Part shown: positions 1 through 6,122 of the stretch, piece by piece | Layout of the letters: each line of letters opens with the position of its first letter | Numbering within the stretch: the first letter of the stretch is position 1 | NCBI GenBank assembly: GCA_022510765.1 | Contig: JAFLSU010000012.1 | Coordinates: forward strand, 1-54,328 | Reading direction: 5' to 3' | Source: Christensenellaceae bacterium | GTDB lineage: Bacteria > Bacillota > Clostridia > Christensenellales > CAG-138 | Length of the DNA: 54,328 nucleotides | The notes under the pieces: model-generated | Database searches by the model: none | What the model was told of the DNA's origin: nothing | What the model saw: the letters and a program-made list of their open reading frames with translations, nothing else | Program-made: the position numbers and the translations under genes

Positions 1-1
1 A

Positions 2-1789
2 CCCATCTCCCCCGAGGAGGCAAAGCGCACGGACGGCGCAAAAAAGACCGATAAAAAATACATATTCGCAAGGCTATGGAAGTATCTTGCCAAGCATAAA
101 CCGATAATTGCGCTCTGCTGCGTGCTTGTTCTGGCGAGCAATTTGCTTGCGCTGTGGGGACCGAGCCTCTCGGGTAAGGCGATCGATGCAATTGGAAGTG
201 TCGCGGGCGGCGTGGATTTTGGGACGGTCGCGCATTACACCACGCTGATGATAGTATTCTATGTCATAAGCGGCGTGATGAGCTATTTCCTGTCGGCTCT
301 TTTGATAAAGCTGAGCAGAAAGGTCGTTTATGAGATGAGGCGGGATGTGTTCAACCGCCTGTCCACGCTGCCGGTGGGCTTTTTCGACACGAGGCAGACG
401 GGAGATATAATAAGCGTCATTTCGTACGATATCGACACCGTAAACGCTTCGCTGTCGGACGACCTGCTGCAAATCGTGCGCAGCATTATTACGGTCATCG
501 GTTCACTGATAATGATGATAAGGATAAAACCTATTTTGGTGCTCATCTTCCTTGTGACGGTTCCGGTGTCAATCATTTTTTCAAGATATATCACAAAAAA
601 GGTAAGACCTTTGTTCCGTAAGCGCAGCCGCAAGCTCGGCGAACTGAACGGCTATGCGGAGGAGATGATCGATGGTCAGAAGGTGACAAAGGCGTATAAC
701 CGTGAGGAAACCGTGATCGCGGGATTTGATAAAAAGAACGATGAAGCGGTCGAGGCTTACACCATTGCCGAGTATTACGGCACGTTGATGGGACCTTCGG
801 TCAATTTCATCAACAATATTTCGTTGACGCTTGTCAGCGTATTCGGAGCAATTCTCTATATTGGTGGCGGCATAGGTCTTGGCGACATTTCGTCCTTCGT
901 GCTGTACTCGCGCAAATTTTCGGGACCGATAAACGAGGTCGCAAATATTTTTGGCGAACTTCAATCCGCATTCGCCGCGGCGGAGCGCGTGTTCCGTTTG
1001 ATAGACGAGGAACCCGAAAAGCAGGATGCCGTTGATGCTGAAGTGTTGACCGAAGCTCATGGCGATGTTGGGATACACGATGTCGAATTTGGCTATATCC
1101 CCGAGCGGACTATAATCAGAAATTTCAACCTTAACGCCGAGAGCGGAAGCCTTGTCGCTATAGTAGGCCCTACGGGCGCGGGCAAAACGACCATAATCAA
1201 TCTTTTGATGCGGTTTTATGATGTAAACAGCGGCGAGATAACGATTGACGATAAGAACATTTACAGTTTGACGCGGGATAGCCTGCGAAGAGCCTATACG
1301 ATGGTATTACAGGAGACCTGGCTTTTCCACGGCACGATATTTGAGAACATCGCCTATGCCAAGGAGGACGCGACGATGGAAGAGGTCGTTGCGGCGGCGA
1401 AGGCAGCGCATATCCATAGCTACATCATGCGCCTGCCCGAGGGGTACAATACGGTATTGAGCGATAACGGCACGAGCATCTCCAAGGGACAGAAGCAGCT
1501 TATGACGATAGCGAGGGCGATGCTCCTCAACTCCCATATGCTTATTCTCGATGAAGCTACCTCGAATGTCGACACCCGCACCGAGATGATGATTCAAGCC
1601 GCCATGCGCGACCTTATGAAGGGACGTACCTGCTTTGTAATTGCACACAGGCTGTCCACCATCAGAAATGCTGATCTTATACTGGTGATGCGTGACGGAA
1701 GCATCGTAGAACATGGAAGGCATGAGGAATTGCTTGAGCTTGGCGGGTTCTATTCGGAGCTGTATTATTCTCAATTTGAGGTGTATTAA
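2..1789 (+). CDS. ABC exporter, fused membrane and ATPase domains (5' end cut by window)
   Basis: The reading frame is open from the first bases of the window, so the true start lies upstream. The product is an exporter half-molecule: a six-helix type I membrane domain (encoded by roughly bases 60-1000) followed by a nucleotide-binding domain. Walker A is GPTGAGKTT, Walker B is MLILDEAT and the H-loop is AHR. The signature reads ISKGQKQ rather than LSGGQ, a variant found in several Firmicute multidrug and lipid exporters. Such half-transporters usually pair with a second ABC gene just upstream, so a partner outside the window is likely (inference). Substrate cannot be told. It ends at a strong hairpin shared with the convergent MazG-like gene. 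Confidence 0.95.
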   Translation, partial: PISPEEAKRTDGAKKTDKKYIFARLWKYLAKHKPIIALCCVLVLASNLLALWGPSLSGKAIDAIGSVAGGVDFGTVAHYTTLMIVFYVISGVMSYFLSALLIKLSRKVVYEMRRDVFNRLSTLPVGFFDTRQTGDIISVISYDIDTVNASLSDDLLQIVRSIITVIGSLIMMIRIKPILVLIFLVTVPVSIIFSRYITKKVRPLFRKRSRKLGELNGYAEEMIDGQKVTKAYNREETVIAGFDKKNDEAVEAYTIAEYYGTLMGPSVNFINNISLTLVSVFGAILYIGGGIGLGDISSFVLYSRKFSGPINEVANIFGELQSAFAAAERVFRLIDEEPEKQDAVDAEVLTEAHGDVGIHDVEFGYIPERTIIRNFNLNAESGSLVAIVGPTGAGKTTIINLLMRFYDVNSGEITIDDKNIYSLTRDSLRRAYTMVLQETWLFHGTIFENIAYAKEDATMEEVVAAAKAAHIHSYIMRLPEGYNTVLSDNGTSISKGQKQLMTIARAMLLNSHMLILDEATSNVDTRTEMMIQAAMRDLMKGRTCFVIAHRLSTIRNADLILVMRDGSIVEHGRHEELLELGGFYSELYYSQFEVY

Positions 1790-1806
1790 AGAACTGACTA
1801 TAAGAA

Positions 1807-1838
1807 AAGTGCGGCCTGAATCGGTTTCGGCCGCACTT
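1807..1838. terminator. Bidirectional terminator hairpin
   Basis: A perfect 10-bp stem (AAGTGCGGCC with GGCCGCACTT) and a 12-base loop lie between the convergent ABC exporter and MazG-like genes. On the minus strand it is followed by TTTTCTT, so it is strongest for the minus-strand operon. It probably serves both directions. Confidence 0.85.
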
Positions 1839-1901
1839 CGTTGTTGGCTGATGATATACAGTTATGGTCAGCTATCTTGTTTTGACCTAATAAAATCAGA
1901 A

Positions 1902-2228
1902 TTACCAACGCGTCATGTTTTTTTCAAACTTATTGATGTACGCTTTTTTTAATTCATCGGCAGGTATTCTATAACACAGTAAACAATCCGTATAGTACAT
2001 AAGGACATCTGCCATTTCTTCGACAAGTCTTTCGCGGATTTTGCTGTCTTCGATTGCTTTAAGTTCGCCATGCTTCTTAATAACGTCAATGACCTCGCCG
2101 ATCTCTCCGATCATCCACAGTAATTTGTTCTTCCCTGTTTCGGGCGCGATCGGTTCCCATTTATCCTTATATTTTTCTTGTAGTTTTTGCTGCATTTCGA
2201 GCATTTCACCCATAGTAAAATCAGTCAT
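1902..2228 (-). CDS. MazG-like nucleotide pyrophosphohydrolase
   Basis: This 108-residue all-alpha protein resembles the MazG/dUTPase-like NTP pyrophosphohydrolase superfamily. It carries the metal-binding pattern: an E-x-x-E segment (GEIGEVIDV, about residues 40-48) and a second acidic helix, EEMADVLMYYTD (about 69-80). Such enzymes hydrolyse NTPs or dNTPs to the monophosphate and pyrophosphate, often as house-cleaning of damaged nucleotides; the substrate here is unknown. It is the second gene of a minus-strand pair, 18 bases after a GNAT gene, with AAGGATGGAG before its ATG. It ends at the hairpin at 1807-1838. Confidence 0.85.
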   Translation of the reverse strand: MTDFTMGEMLEMQQKLQEKYKDKWEPIAPETGKNKLLWMIGEIGEVIDVIKKHGELKAIEDSKIRERLVEEMADVLMYYTDCLLCYRIPADELKKAYINKFEKNMTRW

Positions 2229-2246
2229 AGCTCCATCCTTTCAAAT

Positions 2247-2675
2247 CTACAGTTCTCGACGCATATATCCGGGCTTATATGCCGTATATCCATGCTTGGG
2301 ATAAAATTGTTTTGATTCAAAATACTCCGTTCCGCCAAGGTGTACGATTGAATATCTATAGCCTGCATTTTTCATGTGCAGTTCTGCAGTTTTAAGCAGT
2401 TCAGTTCCGATCCCTTGTCTTTTCATATCGTATTTCACATATAAACGGTGCAATTTAGCGGAATCTTGAGTTTGCCCGTTATACCCGATACACCCGATAA
2501 CTCGGTCATTGTCATTTATCGCCAGCCAAAACATGTCGCCGCGTAAAAAATAGTATTTTTCGACATCCAGCAAATCCTCATTCAAATGCGGCACTCTCCC
2601 CAAAGCGTTCTTTGCTTCAAGCACCATAAAAATCATATCATCTCTGTACTTTTCTTGATACTTAATTATCTTCAT
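2247..2675 (-). CDS. GNAT-family N-acetyltransferase
   Basis: This 142-residue GNAT protein has the acetyl-CoA binding motif A around YVKYDMKRQGIGTELL, in the expected R/Q-x-x-G-x-G/A form, and a typical C-terminal region with FYPKHGYTAYKPGY. It transfers an acetyl group from acetyl-CoA to an unknown amine. An ATG 36 bases upstream is in frame, but the -10 box of the promoter (2710-2715) overlaps that codon. It would therefore not be on the transcript, and the ATG at 2675 was chosen. It heads a two-gene operon with the MazG-like gene; co-regulation suggests a small stress or nucleotide-modification function (inference). Confidence 0.85.
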   Translation of the reverse strand: MKIIKYQEKYRDDMIFMVLEAKNALGRVPHLNEDLLDVEKYYFLRGDMFWLAINDNDRVIGCIGYNGQTQDSAKLHRLYVKYDMKRQGIGTELLKTAELHMKNAGYRYSIVHLGGTEYFESKQFYPKHGYTAYKPGYMRREL

Positions 2676-2709
2676 GGCAATCACCACAAACTTAGATTCT
2701 CTGATGTTC

Positions 2710-2737
2710 ATTATAGCATCAATATTTCAGCAGTCAA
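2710..2737 (-). promoter_or_regulatory. Sigma-A type promoter of the GNAT/MazG operon
   Basis: On the minus strand TTGACT (2732-2737) is separated by 16 bases from a perfect TATAAT (2710-2715). Expected start of transcription is near 2703, which decides the downstream start codon for the acetyltransferase. Confidence 0.8.
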
Positions 2738-2899
2738 TCAAAGCATTGCATTGAACACTCGGCTTTGATTTCCTCTAATGAATGAGTGGGGATCTTGACC
2801 GTTCGAGCGCACTTTATTGCTATTTAAGCATAAATCGGCCGGATCAGGCTGCTTTTTTGCTGAATCAATAAATGCGCGTTCACATTTCCATATTCAGAT

Positions 2900-3170
2900 T
2901 TATTGATGAATATTTTTCTCCAATTTTTCGCATTTCTTGATTGATAAATCATGACCTTGAAGTGCGGATTCTTTGTACCAATACTTCGCTTTTTCAATAT
3001 TCTTCTCAACCCCGATGCCTTTCTCATAAAACCACGCGAGATTACACTGTCCGTCCCTGTCCTCATGATTTGCAGCACGCTCTGTCCAGTACAATGCTTT
3101 TGATAGATCCTTCTGAGTTCCAAGCCCTTCAAGATAGAAATATCCAACCTGGCGCTCGGCTAACAAGCTG
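2900..3170 (-). pseudogene. Sel1-repeat fragment, out of frame with the zinc-ribbon gene
   Basis: The minus strand encodes about two Sel1-like (TPR-like) repeats: a GYFYLEGLGTQKDLSKALYW-type unit, then CNLAWFYEKGIGVEKNIEKA with a third helix behind. The only in-frame Met (3262) lies deep inside the zinc-ribbon coding frame, one base out of register, and no ribosome binding site is apparent. The most economical reading is the C-terminal part of an ancestral zinc-ribbon/Sel1 fusion separated by a frameshift between about 3150 and 3190. Alternatives are a junction of two unrelated genes or programmed +1 frameshifting. Sel1 repeats usually mediate protein-protein contacts. Confidence 0.5.
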
Positions 3171-3533
3171 AGGACCCAGACTTTTGAAAACAACATTGCC
3201 GTCTGCTTCCACTTCCTGAATAACAGCACCATATCTTGTTTTCTTTGTCTGACCGAAAGCATTGCGAGTGCTGGCTACCAACTCACAGTAAACAGAGCCG
3301 TCCATGCCTTCTTCATATTCTTCCAAGTCTCCAAAAGTAGGGTTGATGCCTGTAATAAGATCGGCAGCTCTCATATAATTACACATAGCATCATAGATAC
3401 ATTTCTTTTTGGACTTGATAACAGCCTTAGTAGCTGCGGTTGTTTCAACAATACCGCCTCGTACTTTGCTGCCACACTTAGGGCAAAAGCCACTCTCATC
3501 TGCGATTTGATTACCGCATTTGGAACAGAACAT
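3129..3533 (-). CDS. Zinc-ribbon domain protein, probably truncated by frameshift
   Basis: The 134-residue product opens with a zinc ribbon (MFCSKCGNQIADESGFCPKC, two CxxC knuckles at residues 3-6 and 17-20). It continues into an uncharacterised region with a conserved-looking segment around GMDGSVYCELVAS. The start at 3533 is set by GGAGGATCACTT before the ATG. The last nine residues look random, while the +1 frame there opens into Sel1 repeats, so the C-terminus is probably frameshifted. It is transcribed divergently from the XRE regulator across two palindromes and is likely controlled by it. Function unknown. Confidence 0.6.
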   Translation of the reverse strand: MFCSKCGNQIADESGFCPKCGSKVRGGIVETTAATKAVIKSKKKCIYDAMCNYMRAADLITGINPTFGDLEEYEEGMDGSVYCELVASTRNAFGQTKKTRYGAVIQEVEADGNVVFKSLGPQLVSRAPGWIFLS

Positions 3534-3568
3534 AAGTGATCCTCCATTTTCTACTTTCTTACTTTGCT

Positions 3569-3635
3569 TTGTCCTGTTATAGGACAAGGTTTTTCGGGTA
3601 ATAGTTTACCATAGTGATGTCCTATGTCAAGACAA
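3569..3635. promoter_or_regulatory. Two palindromic operators between the zinc-ribbon and XRE genes
   Basis: Site 1 (3569-3587) is TTGTCCTGTTATAGGACAA, 7-bp perfect arms around 5 bases. Site 2 (3617-3635) is ATGTCCTATGTCAAGACAA, the same layout with one change per arm. Centres are 48 bp apart. Site 2 overlaps a minus-strand TTGACA that would be the -35 of the zinc-ribbon gene, and it ends just before the XRE ribosome binding site. This fits autoregulation by the XRE protein (inference). Confidence 0.7.
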
Positions 3636-3648
3636 AAGGAGGATAGTT

Positions 3649-3903
3649 ATGGCAAGAATTATTGACGGTTCCGCAATGAATATGGTAGGTGATAAGGTTA
3701 GAGAATTACGAATCGAAAGGGGGATGACCCAACAAGTACTATCTAACAAACTGGAAATGTTGGCAATCTACATTTGCCGGGGATCAATATCTCGAATAGA
3801 AGATAAGCAAAGAACAGTTACAGATATAGAATTGTATGGACTATCAAAGGTTCTTAATGTGCCTATAGGTGACTTGTTTTCTTACCCTATTGAAGATCAA
3901 TAA
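3649..3903 (+). CDS. XRE-family transcriptional regulator
   Basis: This 84-residue protein is essentially one Cro/C1-type helix-turn-helix domain. The first helix covers VGDKVRELRIERG, followed by MTQQVLSNKLE and the recognition-helix region ISRIEDKQRTV, and it ends in the usual VLNVPIGDLF tail. There is no separate ligand or protease domain. An AAGGAGGA site lies 5 bases before the ATG. It is divergent from the zinc-ribbon gene and two related palindromes fill the shared region, so it probably represses both directions. The local sequence is AT-richer than its surroundings, which fits acquisition by transfer or a mobile-element remnant. Confidence 0.9.
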   Translation: MARIIDGSAMNMVGDKVRELRIERGMTQQVLSNKLEMLAIYICRGSISRIEDKQRTVTDIELYGLSKVLNVPIGDLFSYPIEDQ

Positions 3904-3930
3904 TACTTGTGTAGACTATCACAGTCCCCA

Positions 3931-3984
3931 CTCAGACCGCTGACAAACCCAAGTCAGCGGTCTGAGCCACGCGCCACGCGCGTG
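3931..3984 (+). terminator. Double hairpin after the XRE gene
   Basis: A perfect 14-bp stem (3931-3944 with 3953-3966, loop AAACCCAA) is followed at once by a second hairpin (CACGCG 3968-3973 with CGCGTG 3979-3984) and ATTTTG. The second hairpin plus its T-run looks like the terminator of the regulator gene. The long first stem is unexplained. Confidence 0.6.
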
Positions 3985-4058
3985 ATTTTGATATATGCTG
4001 CACTGTTTTTTATTGCCCGCCCACGGCTGAATCGGGGGTATATCCTATCCATTCATTG

Positions 4059-4098
4059 GGATAATGAGTTCACGCTTCGACCGTAGAACTCATTATCC
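4059..4098. repeat. Perfect 13-bp inverted repeat with 14-base loop
   Basis: GGATAATGAGTTC (4059-4071) pairs exactly with GAACTCATTATCC (4086-4098). It lies 48 bases beyond the stop of the minus-strand ABC exporter. There is no T-run on either side, so it may be an mRNA 3'-end stabiliser or a protein site rather than a classical terminator. Confidence 0.6.
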
Positions 4099-4106
4099 GT
4101 ACATAA

Positions 4107-4184
4107 TCAGGTTCATCCATTATAGCTCACCACCCAATCAAAGGCTCAGGCTAACCCACTAAAGCTAACCACCCGATCAAAGGC
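4107..4184 (-). repeat. Imperfect 39-bp tandem duplication of the ABC exporter 3' end
   Basis: The last 39 bases of the exporter gene, including its stop codon (4146-4184), are followed directly by a second 39-base copy (4107-4145), identical at 32 of 39 positions by eye. Both read in frame: the gene ends AFDRVVSFSGLA-stop and the downstream copy reads AFDWVVSYNG-stop. It looks like a relic of a tandem gene copy or allele. Confidence 0.75.
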
Positions 4185-5744
4185 ATAGAGTTTTTCCTCG
4201 CTGAACTGATGCGATACCAAGAGCATGGTCTTACCCGTGATGGACAACAGCAAATCTTCAATTACATTTGCTGTTTCATTGTCGAGATTCGCGAGCGGCT
4301 CGTCCAGAATCAGTATGTCCGTATCGCGAAGCAGCGCACGAGCCAAACATATTCGCTTCTTTTCACCGCCCGAGAAGTTCGCACCGTTTTCCGCAATCAG
4401 ACAATCAAGATCGTTTGCGTTCGCAAATTTTTCAAGCCCAAGCCTTCTCAGCATTTCGATAAGCCTAATATCCTGAATATCCCTGTACATGGTGAGATTG
4501 TTTCGGAGCGTATCGTGAAACAGGACGGCCTCCTGCCGCACGACCGTCATGCAGCCGTAGGGACTTCCGACCCGCTCGATGGGCGTTCCGTCCATCTCTA
4601 TGCTGCCGTCGCCCACGGTGTAATAGCGAAGCAAAAGGTTGACCGCGGTGGTCTTACCGCAGCCGCTCGCTCCTTTGAGCAGATATCGCTTGCCCTTTTC
4701 GATGGTAAGATTGAAATTGCGCAGTATCGGATCCTGCCCTTCGTATGCAAATGTGACATTGCGAAAGCAAATATCCGTGTCCATTTTTTCCAATCCGCCC
4801 TCTGGCTGCGTTTCGGAGGAAGTATTCAAAAACTCCTCCATCGAAGCGCAGGCGGGTCTTATCGCGACAAGCTGCCTGATTATCCCGGCAAGCGAGATCA
4901 GCGGATAGGATAGCTGGTCTATCATGCCGATTGCGATAAAGAAGTCGCCCGGGGTGAACTCACCTGCGAGAACGAGCCATGCCGCGAAGGCCAGCACGAT
5001 GAAGTAGGATAGATACGAAATCAGCGTCGTGATGAGCTGTGCGACGCTGCCAAGCTGCATGTCGGTGAGGAGCTTCTTCATCGAGTTATCGTTGGCAAGT
5101 CTGAACTTTTCCATGACCTTACGTTCGATGGAATAGTTTTTGATTATCTCGAAGCCGGATAGTCGATCATTAAGCTCGGAGATGGTCTCCTTCACGGCTT
5201 CCAAATGCTCCGATTGCGCGCGCTGCAAATGCTTTTCGATGAGCTTTGGAACATAGAGCGGGGTCGTTAGAAGCACTATGGTGATGATGGCTATCCTCCA
5301 ATCAAGAAGAAAAAGCGCGGCGCTTACGAGGATGATTCTGAAAACGATCTCAAAAAGCATTGGGAGCATCGCGAAACGGCGGTTGGAGATGGTGTCCGCT
5401 TCGCTTGTATACTTTGATATGTACTCGCCCTGCTGGCGCGAGCGGTACTCAACATAGCTGCGCCGCAAAATGCTTTCAAAGATGTCCCGCTTTAGATCTT
5501 TGGTGCAGCCTGCGACGAATCTCGCGTTAAGCCTCTTATAGAAGAAATAGAACAGGATTTCGCAAAGTATGAAAAAGAACAGAAGCAGTGCATACTTTAT
5601 TGCGGAATTCACGTTTCCGGCGGCGGCATGATCAAGCACATCGCCTTTGAAGAATTGCAGCACAGCGGCAAAAACCGTGCTGATGAGAATACAAACTAAA
5701 GCCCCTGCAAAGCAGGAACGATTGCCCTTTTGGTATTTATCCAT
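4146..5744 (-). CDS. ABC exporter, fused membrane and ATPase domains
   Basis: This 532-residue half-transporter has a six-helix membrane domain (about residues 15-290) and a nucleotide-binding domain (about 325-530). Walker A is GASGCGKTT, the signature is FSGGEKKR, Walker B is ILILDEP and the H-loop is SHQ. The start at 5744 is fixed by AGGAGGT seven bases upstream. The overall type is like bacteriocin, peptide or multidrug exporters, but no peptidase domain or substrate clue is present. It is a single gene behind a -10 box flanked by two palindromes, so expression is probably repressor-controlled, as for many inducible efflux pumps; no dedicated regulator gene adjoins it. Its 3' end is tandemly duplicated (4107-4184). 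Confidence 0.93.
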   Translation of the reverse strand: MDKYQKGNRSCFAGALVCILISTVFAAVLQFFKGDVLDHAAAGNVNSAIKYALLLFFFILCEILFYFFYKRLNARFVAGCTKDLKRDIFESILRRSYVEYRSRQQGEYISKYTSEADTISNRRFAMLPMLFEIVFRIILVSAALFLLDWRIAIITIVLLTTPLYVPKLIEKHLQRAQSEHLEAVKETISELNDRLSGFEIIKNYSIERKVMEKFRLANDNSMKKLLTDMQLGSVAQLITTLISYLSYFIVLAFAAWLVLAGEFTPGDFFIAIGMIDQLSYPLISLAGIIRQLVAIRPACASMEEFLNTSSETQPEGGLEKMDTDICFRNVTFAYEGQDPILRNFNLTIEKGKRYLLKGASGCGKTTAVNLLLRYYTVGDGSIEMDGTPIERVGSPYGCMTVVRQEAVLFHDTLRNNLTMYRDIQDIRLIEMLRRLGLEKFANANDLDCLIAENGANFSGGEKKRICLARALLRDTDILILDEPLANLDNETANVIEDLLLSITGKTMLLVSHQFSEEKLYAFDRVVSFSGLA

Positions 5745-5785
5745 GGTTTACCTCCTAAACATAGTGGCGCAGTTTACCGCGCTCC

Positions 5786-5836
5786 ATTCTAATGATAGAA
5801 GGATCAAATTATATTTTCCTTCTATCGTTTAGAAGG
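5786..5836 (-). promoter_or_regulatory. Paired palindromic operators around the -10 box of the ABC exporter
   Basis: TATAAT on the minus strand (5808-5813) sits between two related palindromes: TTCTA/TAGAA arms at about 5787-5800, and CCTTCTATCGTTTAGAAGG at 5818-5836 (7-bp arms, 5-base spacer). The outer halves also pair with each other (GATAGAAGG 5794-5802 with CCTTCTATC 5818-5826). This is the layout of a dimeric repressor of an efflux gene. The rest of the gap up to 6000 shows nothing recognisable. Confidence 0.65.
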
Positions 5837-6002
5837 ATGCCCTGAGCTTAACCATGATGACGGCAGTGGCTTTTGTGCGGACGAAAGCTTCCTTTCTTAT
5901 ATTTGCAGCTTCAACTATATCGTATCGACAGGAACTTGTCAAGATGCAGCGCGACTTCATCTTCCGAAACAGCATTGCTTTTCTAATAACGTTGTTTGAT
6001 AT

Positions 6003-6030
6003 TTGACACCCTCACCTTAAAATTTATACT
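6003..6030 (+). promoter_or_regulatory. Promoter of the D,D-carboxypeptidase gene
   Basis: TTGACA (6003-6008) is separated by 16 bases from TATACT (6025-6030). This predicts an 85-90 base leader before the ATG at 6123, which is preceded by AAGAGGAGA. Confidence 0.75.
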
Positions 6031-6122
6031 GTACAACCTATCCATTCAATGGTACAATAACCGTGAGTGGTGTCGATAGGTGTCGTATTTAGGTTGCCCG
6101 AACACTAAGAGGAGAACTTCGG

